Positions 47,286 to 59,850 of a stretch of DNA of 64,000 nucleotides are shown in pieces; the stretch's first letter is position 1, and each line of letters begins with the position of its first letter. The stretch is from positions 52,674,984-52,738,983 of the forward strand of contig NC_088300.1 of the NCBI RefSeq assembly GCF_032854445.1. The letters are read 5' to 3'. A program made the translations under genes and the position numbers. This DNA comes from Liolophura sinensis. Its lineage: Eukaryota > Mollusca > Polyplacophora > Chitonida > Chitonidae. A model generated the notes under the pieces. The model searched no databases and was not told the DNA's origin. It saw only the letters and a program-made list of their open reading frames with translations.

Positions 47286-50200
47286 CTAGACCAATTCCGT
47301 TCGTACTGTCGTAGAGCTGCCAAGCTTTTTCTGATGGGGATAAGGTAAGTACATGGATGTATTTGTCACAAATCAAACATATTGTTAAAATAATCACCTA
47401 ATTAAGTGCTGATTAATTTTGTGGAATTCTGATGGTTTGAAGTATCAAACAGCACACAGGGGAATAATATGTTCATTAGTCCTTGACAAAGACCTTTGCA
47501 GGCTCTGAAAGTTAAAGCATTCTGGAAGTGTCCAACCTTTGAAACCTTTCAGTTCTTGCAGTTTAGGCTGTGACTTTGGGTCAGCAGATGTGCCATATAC
47601 AGGGCAATTGGGGGTGGTTTACTTCATCAGACTCCATAAATCTGTCTGCTAGCTACCATATATATGTTTAAGTAAATAATTCTGGCTTAAAATGATCCCT
47701 TGTAGTGAATGTCAGATGTCAGTACTCTATTATTTGTTTGTTTGTTTTATTTTTCAGATTAATGATGGTAGAATTATGCATTATGAAATGGGACTGCATG
47801 ACTCGTCAGAGCGAATTCACCATTGGTTCACGTGCAGTCTTCCGTAGTATCTATATGTACGTTTAGTGATGGAAAAAGGTATGTGTACATTGTGTGCTCA
47901 TCTTGCTTTATTTTGGATATAGAATAGCATTGAAAACTTGCAATGTAAATTTACGTGCTGAACAGGGTGGTGTGTATCATATGGTGCCACACCTTATACA
48001 GGTATTTATTCATGCAGAAGCACTTGTTACTTTCAGGAGTGGGTCAAGGCCAAGTGGTTAAGGTGCTTTTTTCCACTTCCTAGCACATATGAAGTGCGAG
48101 TTCAATTCCAGCCTTGGACAAGGAATTGGCACATTTCCTCGTACTCATTTATGTACGAATGTAAATAAATATTTCTTTGATACCTTTCACATTTCATTGT
48201 GGGGCCTGGCTTGTTTATTTGGTTAAAGAACAGTCTCACTTCGATCATGAGGAATTTGACCCTCAACCCTGTGTTGTAATCCAGCCCTTTGGTTAGGGTT
48301 AATGGTTTACTCTAAGCACTCTGTTTATCTCCAGCCATAAACCTAATTAGCTTTCATATAAGTGATTCAAATAAATAAATATGTAGATTTAAGCGTAAAA
48401 TGTACATTAAAGTTATACCAGTATATATATTCACATTAATAATGTAAAACTCCTCCTATTGTCATTTTCTTAAAGGTCTTTGATGGGAATTCAAGAACTT
48501 GGGTGGAGTGCCAGTGAACTTAACACTCCGGCCCCTGACAGAGTGAGAGGCTGTAGGTAAATACAGAACTCTAAACTTTACAATTTTTATACGTTTGCTT
48601 CAAATAACTACACATAACAATTACTTCTCCTTTCTGTTACTGATTACTAATTGAATAGAGAACATGAAAGCTCTACATTGGCCTGTGTATGTATGTATGC
48701 TTAAGGTACTTGAGGTAAGTTTAGTGCTTTTATTTTATACATGTATTATCCTGGTTTGAAGTTGTTCACTATTCATTCTTATACACACTTTAAATTACCG
48801 TGAAGTGTTTCTATTGATGCTTGACCAGATTTGATTTCATTACATATACCCAGTGACCCACTTTTTACTTCTTCAAGAAAAACAGTAAATAAAATGTTGT
48901 TTGCTGATAATCTGAAATAAGAAATTTTTTTTCTCGTCTCAGTGCATAAACTTCTGTGAGAGTTATGGCCCCTTTCCTATACTCACTGAACCCTGGGACT
49001 AATATAACTAATATAGTCCCAGCTGAACCCGTGTGCATCCAGAGCTAATTGTATCCATAGATGCCTGGGTGGACTTGTGCAGTTCAGGTTTATAATGGTC
49101 CCTTCTAGGGCTGTTTAATCAGAATGTTTTGTGTTTTTGTCTCTGTCACGTTTTGAGTGCAATGTCTGTAAATTACATCAAATCTACTAATTTGCATAGG
49201 TGATAAGCTCAGTTCCTGCAGTAGGAAAGGATCAATATGGTTCAGAATATTTGAGTTCTGTATTGATTTTTATGAAGTCTGTTCCTTTCTGCTGTTCCAG
49301 GGTGAATACAAAATCTTGAAAATCCGTTATCATTGCCCTCTGTTGGCTACATCTCTTTACCTTTTGTGTTTGCTTTTTTTTCGGCTGAAACATATGGCTG
49401 TGCGCAACACTGATTATTGGGTGTGAACAGGAGCAAATTACAGCTTGCCATACCTTAGCATCAGGTAGTCCCAGACAAGATACTTGTACATTTCAGTACT
49501 GTTACATTCTAAACATTCATGGCTGAAATAAAAGATGATCAGGCCAAGGCTTTCTTAGCCATAAGCTAAATGTCCAACTTTTCAACTGGAATAGATGTAC
49601 TAAATGTTCCCACCCAAATGTTTATGAAGACAAGGTTCATACACAATCATAACTCTCAGATAACTGTCTTGTTTTTCAACTGTGATACATGCACAGTAGA
49701 TGCTCAAAGTATTCCCTGCCAGTTGTTTGTAAATTGTAAGTCATGGCTCACTCTGAATCCAACCTCAACTGAATGTCTACATTTAGCTTTTCATCTGTAA
49801 TAGATGCACTAAATCCCCAACCAAATGTTTAAGAAGACAAGATTCACACAAGAAGCCACATTCAAATATCTAGCTTTTCAGCTGCGATAGATGATAGTTG
49901 ATTGTATTAAGGTAAGGTTCACACAGGATATAAGTCCAAGTCTTGTACCGTTTGCTTATCTCTAAACAAGGCTCATTTGGTTAGCACACTAGAGCAGCGT
50001 AATGACCCAGAAGCCTCTCACCAATGAGGTTGCTGCGAGTTCAAGTCCAGCTCATGCTGACTTGCTCTCCGGCTGTACATGGGAAGGTCTGGCAACAACC
50101 TGCGGATGGTCGTAGGTTTTGCACTGCCTGGTGGGCACTGCCCGATTTCCTCCCACCATAATGCTGGCGGCCGTCGGATAAGTGAAATATTCTTGAGTAC

Positions 50201-53200
50201 GGCGTAAAACACCAATCAAGTAAATAAATAAATCTCTAAACAGATACTCTGTGATGTCTGGTAAAGTGTATTTGATTGGAAAAAAAAACCAGTTAAAATA
50301 TAATTACTGACATGCGCTTATGCAGGACATCACAGTCAGAAAGTACATGTAATTAAATACTATGTGACTGATTCTAGTGGTATCATAAGCACAGGACATC
50401 ACAGTCAGAAAGTACATGTAATTACATACTGTGTGACTACATACTATGTGATTGATTCTAGTGGTATATAAGCGCAGGACATCACAGTCAGAAAGCACAT
50501 GTAATTACATACTATGTGACTGATTCTAGTGGTATCATAAGCACAGGACATCACAGTCAGAAAGTACATGTAATTAAATACTATGTGACTGATTCTAGTG
50601 GTATCATAAGCACAGGACATCACAGTCAGAAAGCACATGTAATTACATACTATGTGACTGATTCTAGTGGTATCATAAGCACAGGACATCACAGTCAGAA
50701 AGTACATGTAATTACATACTGTGTGACTACATACTATGTGATTGATTCTAGTGGTATATAAGCGCAGGACATCACAGTCAGAAAGCACATGTAATTACAT
50801 ACTATGTGACTGATTCTAGTGGTATCATAAGCACAGGACATCACAGTCAGAAAGTACATGTAATTAAATACTATGTGACTGATTCTAGTGGTATCATAAG
50901 CACAGGACATCACAGTCAGAAAGCACATGTAATTACATACTATGTGACTGATTCTAGTGGTATCATAAGCACAGGACATCACAGTCAGAAAGTACATGTA
51001 ATTACATACTGTGTGACTACATACTATGTGATTGATTCTAGTGGTATATAAGCGCAGGACATCACAGTCAGAAAGTACATGTAATTACATACTATGTGAC
51101 TGATTCTAGTGGTATCATAAGCACAGGACATCACAGTCAGAAAGTACATGTAATTACATACTGTGTGACTACATACTATGTGATTGATTCTAGTGGTATA
51201 TAAGCGCAGGACATCACAGTCAGAAAGCACATGTAATTACATACTATGTGACTGATTCTAGTGGTATCATAAGCACAGGACATCACAGTCAGAAAGTACA
51301 TGTAATTAAATACTATGTGACTGATTCTAGTGGTATCATAAGCACAGGACATCACAGTCAGAAAGCACATGTAATTACATACTATGTGACTGATTCTAGT
51401 GGTATCATAAGCACAGGACATCACAGTCAGAAAGTACATGTAATTAAATACTATGTGACTGATTCTAGTGGTATCATAAGCACAGGACATCACAGTCAGA
51501 AAGTACATGTAATTACATACTGTGTGACTACATACTATGTGATTGATTCTAGTGGTATCATAAGCACAGGACATCACAGTCAGAAAGCACATGTAATTAC
51601 ATACTATGTGACTGATTCTAGTGGTATCATAAGCACAGGACATCACAGTCAGAAAGTACATGTAATTACATACTGTGTGACTACATACTATGTGATTGAT
51701 TCTAGTGGTATATAAGCGCAGGACATCACAGTCAGAAAGCACATGTAATTACATACTATGTGACTGATTCTAGTGGTATCATAAGCACAGGACATCACAG
51801 TCAGAAAGTACATGTAATTACATACTGTGTGACTACATACTATGTGACTGATTCTAGTGGTATATAAGCACAGGACATCACAGTCAGAAAGTACATGTAA
51901 TTACATACTGTGTGACTACATACTATGTGACTGATTCTAGTGGTATATAAGCACAGGACGTCACAGTCAGAAAGCACATGTAAAATTACATACTGTGTGA
52001 CTACATACTATGTGACTGATTCTAGTGGTATATAAGCGCAGGACATCACAGTCAGAAAGCACATGTAATTACATACTATGTGACTGATTCTAGTGGTATC
52101 ATAAGCATGTCATTTGGTTAGATTATAAGGCAAAGGCTGAATATGTAGTCATTGGTATTTTACGTGTCTGTGCTGTACATGCTTTTATTTACTATGTGGT
52201 CTCATCTATCTTACATATTTGACTAGCGGCTGATTCTGTGGATGTAATTATGTGTCAGATGTGATGAATATATGCCTGACAGGAATACTGTTGTCCCCCA
52301 GTCTTCCGTTAATAGCAGTGCATATGCATCAGTATATGTACAACAGACATGTTTCCATTTAAAATGAGATATCAGTCTATTACCATTAATTACTCTGTAC
52401 CGCATGACCTCACATGGTTGTTAAGGTAAACATTTTCTTGCATGTGATAATGATATATATATATTACATGTAGAATAATGGCTTGATAGTGAAATAATAT
52501 ATACATGACTTTAATTTGGCAGATGCCTGTATTTATTTGATTGGTGTTTTACTCAAGAATATTTCACTTACACGATGGCAGCCAGCAGTATAGTGGGGAA
52601 AAAACGGGCAGAGCATGGGGGAAATCCACAACCATCCGCAATCTGCTGCAAGGCCTTCCCACTTATGGCCGGAGAGGAAGCCAGCATGAGCTGGACTTGA
52701 ACTCGCAGCGACTGCATTGGTGATAGGCTCCTGGGCCATTACACTGTGCCAGCGCGCCAACCAACTAAGCCACGGAGGCCCCCAGATGGCTGTATTTTCA
52801 ACCGTGCTTTAAACTTCTTCGCTGTGCTCTGTTGGGATGTGCATGCATTCCCTACAAAATCCACATGATTTTTGCACTCTGGATGCATCCTCTGCATGAC
52901 CCTAGTGAGTTTTGCAATCTTTTAGCAATCAGCTGATCATGCGTTGCTGTTATTTAACACTTCATGTGCTCAAACGTTCTGAGTATATGCCTTACAAGCA
53001 GTCAGAAAGTTGTATTTGAGTCATTGACAAGTGATGATATCAGTCCTGTACATCACTTGTGTGATTTTGTAAACACCTTTGCAATGTTAGCAATCATTTT
53101 CTGCATTTAAACAATCTGTGCTCTTGAGATTGACACCTTATTTGCATGTATTTTTTCATTTCCTTCGTTCCCTTATGACAGTCTTTGCTGGCTCATTCAA

Positions 53201-56200
53201 CTGCAGTGTTGGTCTTGTGGCTACAGATCAGCTTCTTACTGAGACTGACCGTGTCCGATGGCTCACTTGGTCCACTTCAGGGGTGGCAGATCCAGGATCA
53301 ATCCTGAGTTGGGTCACGCCCAAGACCTTCCCTAAATAGGAAGTTGTAGCTTCCTTGCATGGCATTCGGCATGAAGGTGATAGTGCAGTGACTGGTTGAG
53401 CTATGTCAGTATAATAGATCGTGTGGGGCGGCTTGCTTGCCTTTGGTAAGTCGTTTCAGTGAAGCAGCACTTGATAAAAGAGAGGTGGAAATCCGTCCTG
53501 CAACAAGGAGGTACATTACATGCACTCTAAGGATTTTTTTGTTGTCATATGACTGAAAAATTGTACGACTGAAAAGTACGACGTTAAACCCCAAGCACTC
53601 ACTCTAACTGAGATTGCAATGTTGAATGTACCTCTCGATCTCCAGGTAGCCCATGGTTCCCCATGTGAAGGTTTTTCAGGTATGTTGGGCACCTCATTTT
53701 GGCACCCCATTTTATCCTACTCATAAACTTGCTATCATTCAAGTGAAAAATGATATTACAATCAAAAATATGAACGTAATGACCCAGGAGTTTCTCACCA
53801 ATGCGGTCGCTGTGAGTTCAAGTCTAGCTCATGCAGGCTTCCTCTCCAGTCGTACGTGGGAAGGTCTGCCAGCAACCTGCGGATGGTCGTGGGTTTCCCC
53901 TGGGCACTGCCCAGTTTCCACCCACCATAATGCTGGCCGCCAATCAAATAAATAAATAAATAAATACAAAAATATGAAAGCAATATATGTGAGAAAAAAT
54001 CTGTCATGGCTGACAGCTATGCCGGGATTTAAGCTGCCATTTTCAGTCAGTTTGACACCAATTGGAGCTCAGTCACTTCTGTCTCTAAGTCTTGGAATAC
54101 TCAATGGAATTACACCCATATTTCTAGTATCATTTGCAACGGTCTCTTGTAGTTTTGATGATGTCACATCTGAGTTATTAAAAGCGATTTTCAGACAAAA
54201 TCTCATGTAAATTAGATGGCTACATGTATGTTGAACTTTCACCCTACAAGTGAAATTAGGGTATTTATTTGGCGTCTTTAGAATCTGTAGGAAACAGTTT
54301 TGATCATATTTCATGTCTCTTATGTAAACACACTTACATGTATGAAATTTGGTCCATTTTCATTGGGTTTTTGTTCCTTTCTGGTATAATCTTTTAGGAG
54401 ACGTTTTCTGATGAAAGTGTAAAGATTTCAGTATGGGCTCCATACCACATGACCTCTGACCCTAGAATTTTTTCATTGCATCAGTCTTAATGGTATACAT
54501 GTACGAGAGGATAACAGTGTTTCAAAAGCATGTTTGTAAAGTTTTGATTGGGGAACTGGAACAAAATTTGGTGGGATAATAATCAGACCAGAAAACAATA
54601 GTGTTTCCAGCCTAAAATGCTTGAACCCTTGAATAGTATTGATTCTTATTATGCCAACCATCATTTTAGGACAAACATTTATTTGTCCACACATGTACTA
54701 AAACATTTTTTAAAATATACTTCAAAGAACATATACACATTTAACACTGAGTAGGTTGACTGTTTTTGCCTTCATTTCCATCACATACAAGACTTAAAAG
54801 TTTGATGGTATGTAAAAGTACCAGTTTGCAAGATAAATATTTGTAATTGATATATTGATTGAATGAAATGCAGCTCTATCAGAGCAGTCATATGTTTGTT
54901 AATTCTCCTCTTTCCCCCACCCCACTCCACCACTCCCCACGGGCAGAAGGCTTCCAGGTTGTTCACAGTCTGCTGGCAAATTACTCCCCCTCGGTTGCTC
55001 TCTGTTTGTTCTGGTTTACTTCCTCATATATTCCCGTCCTTGCCTACTCAATTAGTCAGCTGCTGGAGGTCCCTATGGCTGGGGACTTAACCTGTCATTG
55101 AATTAGGTCCCTGACGGACAAACATGGATAGCAGTGATAACTGGGATGGCAGGAAACAGGGAGAAGTGATGGTAGAGGTGGGGGCTGGGGGAAGGCAAGC
55201 TATGATAAATGTGAGAGATGGGATATGAAGGAGTAGGAAATGACCGACCAGGAAATGACCAAGGATCCGCTGGGGATCGATGCAGATGCTACAGGTCTTC
55301 TTCACATTGGTCAGGAACCATCACAGCCTCTGTGGTAATTCACAGGGATAACTAGGGCTAAATGGTTTACACCTCCTCTGTGTGTGTGTAAACAGAGCAG
55401 AGATCTGTTATCTCCAAGGTCAGCATGCTTGCAGACGCAGATTTGATGTCACTTGCACTGACATGACCAGTCATCTCAAGTTTGCAGAATGTTATATCCT
55501 ATCTGGGCAGAGATGCCAGCAAGCAAGGTTGTATGGTCTGAGGGCATCTGGCATATTGTAAATGATTTAATAATTTCAGTGACCTACCTTGGCGCTTACT
55601 CTGTACCAAACATATTTCTCAGACGCATATGCCACTGGCTCACTAATGTATCAGGCTTCTTCCATTCACCTATTCTTTAATTGGAGTGAACATGAATTAT
55701 TTGCATTGCTAAGTTTTGTATATCAAGGTCATTATAGTTTTTTTTTTATTTTCCCAAAGTTTCTCACAGATACACCACAGACAAACCAAAGTCAGACTAG
55801 TGGCTCTCAACTGGCCTTGATGCCTGTGTGCAGCTGTTAGTGTCCTTCACAATTTACATGTACTGTATGTCTGTTTAAATACAAATTAAAATGACCAGAA
55901 TTGATTGTAAAGCTTACACGTAAGTCTTACTTTATTTCCTGCTTTACATTTAATAACAATAGTTATAATTAAGTTCATGAAGATCTTGATGCTATGTCAT
56001 TCCATTTGTAATGGATCCATGCACACGTAATACATTTAGGTGTATTTATTCATTTGACTGATTTATATGATTTGACACACTTACATTCACATCACATTGG
56101 TGGAAAACAAGTGGTCTGCCATAAATCATAGATTCTGCAAACGGTCACACAAGTTGTCAAGATATTGACACCAAATCCCAGTCCAGAGATGGGTTTGAAC

Positions 56201-57950
56201 TTGCACCTTGTGTGCGCTAGTGAAAAGCAAGCACCAAACTAATATACATGTATGTATGGCTTGCATTTGTGAAGTGCCCTAAATGACCTAAACATTCAAC
56301 CACCAAAAAGCATTTTTAGAGGCAGATAAGTGTCATTACATATTTCTTCTGGTGCTAAAAATTACATTTTCCTGGTCGGATATCATTTTACCTTCCGAAC
56401 ACCTCTCAAAGCACCTTTCTGAAATCAATAGAACTCCCAGAATCTGGACAAATGGGCAACTTAGTCATGAACAAAATTTTAGGGTGAGTCCATCGAGGTA
56501 TTGTGATTGAGGGTGGAGGAGAGGATAAGGGTGGAAGTGGCATCAGAGTTTTGTAGTTAGGGTCAGCTATTCTATCGCCACATTAACCAAACATTTTTTA
56601 ATTTAGACTGTAACCACAACTGAAGAACTTTTTGGTGAGCCACAGGCTGTCTCCTAACCCTTGTTTATACATCAGTATTGCAATGTAAGTTAACTTTTGA
56701 TATAAATTTTGATATAAATTATTGCAAAGGTTGAAAACAAGGTTGTATGTATTTCAACTATACTTGAGTATATATTCAGGTATTTTATTGCAGGCAAAGG
56801 TTTAATAAATTCTGACATGAAAATAGACTTTATCTGAACAGTTTGAAACTGGCCAGATGACTGGGCTTGAGGATTTGCAGCTGTCCCAAAGGCTATTATA
56901 CATGTAATATGTATAATAGCCTTTTTAATAGCTCTGATGTTGCAATGGGTTGTCGTTAAGAGTAGTTCACCAGAACACAGGGTGATACCAGTATACATGT
57001 GTTTAACAGAAGAGTACATAATAAACAGGTGCCCTTTCAAGTTTCATATGTTTCCTCTTTCCCCCACTATATGATCAGATCTATATTTCTCATGTGTATT
57101 AGTGGTCATTTAAACAAGAAAACATTGATTTTTCATTCCATTTCGAATATTGGATGTTTCATAACTGCCAGACGAGTAATGTGGTCACATGGGGAGTAGT
57201 TCTGATCATACATGTAGTTACCAGTAGCACATACTGCTGGGCCTCTCACCATAGCACTTTTATTCTCCACCTGCTTGCAAACACACTAAAGTTAATTTAC
57301 ATATGCTCCATAGAAGGCTATAGTCTTTTTTGTTTTTTCTTTTTTTTTTTTTCTTCAGAATTTTGATGTACAAGTAAAATGCTGTGATTTATCAGCAGGA
57401 TTGAATTAAACCAAGTATTTTGTTCCTTTGTAATAATTTATTTCATGTCAAAAACAGACTCGAACCCCATATATGTGCGAATTAACAGTGTGGCATGTAA
57501 TTTGTTAGGTCTCAGGGGCCCAGTGAATATTAATTAAATGTCTTATTGCTGATTAACCTACACGTTTAAATTTAGGGCTCAGCTGAAAGTGTGTGGTTTA
57601 AACACAACTAAACAAGATAACAGCTGACTACGTGCTGACAAATAGACTACGTTGAATTTAATAATTGATTTTTACAGGAAATGGTCGCAGTGTTAATTAT
57701 CACACGTCTGTATTTTTAATTTTGCCATAAGCTTGCTTGCAGTATATTGAAATGTCAAGACTGTGGACTTTGGGGTATTGTCTACATGATTAGTGTTTGT
57801 TTTTTTATTACCCATCCGCATAGGCCAATTTGTATGAACCTGAGGAAAGAGCTCAAGCTGAAGGACTCACCCAGTGACTACAACCTTGTGATTTCATTAT
57901 GTTACAGAATGCACAAGTGGGTAGCAAAGATTGCACTACAGCAGAAATGA
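47286..57950 (+). CDS. Unrecognised gene, three 3' coding exons
   Basis: Three phase-compatible exons: 47286-47344 (acceptor ttgacag, donor gtaagt), 48476-48556 (acceptor tcttaaag, donor gtaaat) and 57824-57950 (acceptor ccgcatag, stop TGA). Together they encode the last 88 residues, which begin LDQFRSYCRRAAKLFLMGIR, include IQELGWSASELNTPAPDRV and end in SLCYRMHKWVAKIALQQK. The first exon is open only when entered in phase 0, and both later junctions are phase 2. The peptide is helical and basic; I recognise no family. An alternative final exon at 47758-47866 also joins in phase (LMMVELCIMKWDCMTR) and ends at TAG. The 9.3-kb intron contains the satellite and several SINEs. Upstream exons were not found. 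Confidence 0.42.
48045..48180 (+). mobile_element. tRNA-derived SINE, family C
   Basis: The head shows an A box in aaggccaagtggttaaggtg and a B box in gtgcgagttcaattccag. A unique part of about 40 bases ends in gtaaataaatat. It differs from families A and B. Confidence 0.65.
49969..50231 (+). mobile_element. Full-length SINE family A with 11-bp target duplication
   Basis: Complete head (catttggttagcacactaga, gcgagttcaagtccag), core and taaataaataa tail. ATCTCTAAACA at 49958-49968 and 50232-50242 is a perfect target duplication. Confidence 0.88.
50305..52112. repeat. Satellite array: 69-bp unit in a 290-bp higher-order repeat
   Basis: The basic unit, starting tgactgattctagtggtatc and containing aggacatcacagtcagaaag, is 69 bp. 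A longer variant carries a 15-bp insertion (tgtgtgactacatac) and a one-base-shorter ggtatataagcgc form. Three 69-bp units plus one 83-bp unit make a 290-bp block, seen for example as identical stretches starting at 50516 and 50806. Because 69 is a multiple of three, long open frames appear on both strands; they are artefacts of the repeat. Confidence 0.95.
52535..52782 (-). mobile_element. SINE family A, minus strand, near full length
   Basis: Reverse complement of the complete element: tail gattggtgttttactcaaga, core, then cttgaactcgcagcg and ccaaccaactaagccac for the tRNA-like head. The flanks CAGATGCCTGTATTT (52520-52534) and CAGATGGCTGTATTT (52783-52797) differ at one base. Confidence 0.85.
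53240..53606 (+). mobile_element. SINE family B, plus orientation
   Basis: Starts with ccgatggctcacttggtcca and a B-box-like ccaggatcaatcctgagttg. It contains ggcggcttgcttgcctttgg, aagtcgtttcagtgaagcag and gagaggtggaaatccgtcct, and ends with gtacgacgttaaaccccaag. The body aligns with the minus-strand copy at 21250-21560. Confidence 0.7.
53775..53966 (+). mobile_element. SINE family A with internal deletion and 12-bp target duplication
   Basis: The head is shortened (aatgacccaggagtttctca, gtgagttcaagtctagc) and the core stops at ataatgctggccgcc, jumping straight to aatcaaataaata. The segment that encodes the gtcgtataagtg part is missing. CAAAAATATGAA flanks it at 53763-53774 and 53967-53978. 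Confidence 0.82.
54940..55500. other. GC-richer non-repetitive segment in the large intron
   Basis: This stretch has higher G+C and little low-complexity sequence. An open stretch at 54948-55101 is bounded by cgggcag and gaattaggt, but it ends in a stop and matches no domain I know. It may be conserved non-coding DNA or an unrecognised exon. Confidence 0.25.
56150..56250 (-). repeat. Fragment of SINE family C
   Basis: On the minus strand it reads agtttggtgcttgcttttca and then aaggtgcaagttcaaaccca, matching the head of the element at 48045-48180. Confidence 0.45.
56888..56924. other. Perfect 16-bp inverted repeat (hairpin)
   Basis: aaaggctattatacat at 56888-56903 is followed by the 5-base loop gtaat and the exact reverse complement at 56909-56924. 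It could form a stable stem or be the core of a small palindromic element. Confidence 0.7.
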
Positions 57951-59249
57951 TTTAATTTACATTTAATGATGTGTCTGCATATCCCCGGATTATTTGAATG
58001 CATAGACCCAAAGTTGATGTTTAAGAAGTCAAATTTTGACTGGTGTCATTTTTCAATTATTTAGTTACTATGTTTTTTTTTTTTTTTTACGAGTGGTTCC
58101 AAATGTCCATCCATCTGATACCAAAATATGAGAACCAAGTCAAGTTTACATGTTTGTCATAAAATTTTGTGAACTTAATTTTTAACCTTCATTCCAGTAG
58201 AAAGTTTCTTTCTTAAATGAAAAGTTGTGAGACAGTATTTTACTGACCGTTGACCTGTACCTCCTTACAATCAGCATACACATTTAGGGTTAGCATTTTA
58301 TCAGTGCTTTTAAGACAAATTGAACGACATCCATGCTTGAAGTCTGACTGGTGTATTACTCTCCAAAGCTTATAAGAATCCAGTCAGTACAGTGACCTTT
58401 AATCTTGTTGATGTCAAATCTCAAATTTAACTTGTAATTGTATGTCCCCAAAACTAGGTACATGTGGTTTTAGTGAAATTATACATGGATTTACTATTTG
58501 GTCCCCCAACACATGCTTGTATGCAGTCAACACAAATGGTGTGTAGACCTACATGTACCTTTCCAGGACATAAGCTGATACTGTACTGGTATTTGGATCC
58601 CGTGGATCAGGAATTTGAAGAGTAATTCCCCCTATTCACTGCTTGTACTTTGAAACCTTGGTGACATTAAGCAGTTGATGGCATTCATTTATGGATGTGC
58701 AGTCTTACCACTTGTAGTCTTACATTCATTGAAGATCATTTGTCTTCCTCCAGTAGGGTGTGCATATATGTGCATTGTATTTGTGTGAGTAACTTGCCAA
58801 AGATCAGTGGTTTGCACCAGGAACTCCAGTTTCCTCCACTCCGAAACTTATTTAAACATACCCTGTTTCTATATGATTTTACATATGAAAGAGCAAATTT
58901 CAGTGCAATTTATTCACCCTTTTTCATTTGATTTTGGAGACAAAACTACATTGATTGGGTTGGCCAATTTAAGGGCTTCACAAAAACTCTAATTTTATCA
59001 GGCTACACAGAATAGTGTCTTCAGAATATGCATACATAAACACCTTGCAAACTTTCTAAAAGGTTGAAGAATTACAGTAGGTCTTGTAAACAGTGTCTCC
59101 AAAACTGTATGCTAGCATGGGCAATAAATGTATATAGTCTCTGTGATTGAGATAGTCTGTAGAGCTGAGATTTTTATCCCTCGGCTAGTAATGGCCAAGG
59201 GGTATTGTCGTAGCTGGTGGCGTGTGTCTGTCCATGCTTCTGTCTGTCC
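57951..59249. other. Intergenic DNA
   Basis: AT-rich with long T runs (58073-58089). No gene recognised. Confidence 0.35.
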
Positions 59250-59850
59250 ATATCCTGTAAACGCTCTATCTCTAGATCTGTGGAGCCCAGGTTCATCACA
59301 CTTACACTTTGGCATGATGAAGAACCCTATTTATTTTAGGGACTTTGACCTTTTTCCACAAGGTTATTGTGGTCATTTAAGTTAAATTTATAAAAGGCTT
59401 GTAAGCGCTCTCTCTAGAATGGTTTAGCCCAAGCTTACCAAGCTTGCACCACACATACACCTTGGCATGACGAAGAATCCTGTTGATTATCAACGACCTT
59501 GATCTTTTCTTTAAGGTCATCAGAATCGTTTAGTGAAATTTTATAAAAGCTTGTAAACGCTTTATCTCTAGAACGGTTTATACCAAATTGACCAAACTTA
59601 AACCTCACTTACACTTTGTCTTAAGGAAGAACCCTATTGATTTTCGCCAACCTTGAACTTCTTCAAGGTCATTGGAGTAATTTAGGTTAAATTTTAGAAA
59701 AGGCTGGTAAACATGATATCTCTAGAACAGTTCAGCCCAAGTTCACCATCTACACCAGACTTACACCTTGGCATGAAGAAGAACCCTATTGATTTTAAGC
59801 AACCTTGACCTTTTTCTTCAAGGTCATAGGGGTCATTTAAGGGAAATTAA
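59250..59850. repeat. Diverged tandem repeat, about 145-156-bp unit, four copies
   Basis: Each unit has gtaaacgctctatctctaga, then caccttggcatgaagaagaa, then ccctattgattttc, then ccttgacctttttcttcaag. Starts fall at about 59254, 59399, 59551 and 59707. A preceding related segment (59170-59250) may be a degraded leader. Confidence 0.75.

Larger units (their letters stand above)
55501..57823. other. Rest of the large intron
   Basis: Mostly AT-rich, without recognised exons. Bases 57460-57720 are a non-repetitive segment with several ATTAAT/TTAATT motifs and could be regulatory. A hairpin and a SINE C fragment are listed separately. Confidence 0.3.

Noticed and set aside
50304-51742. Long overlapping open frames on both strands (up to 188 codons)
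   Set aside because: They follow the 69-bp satellite unit, which is a multiple of three, and the peptides are pure 23-residue repeats. They are not genes.
48557-57823. Open frame at 54859-55101 as an extra exon of the unknown gene
   Set aside because: It ends in a stop before the possible donor and does not keep phase 2 to the next exon.
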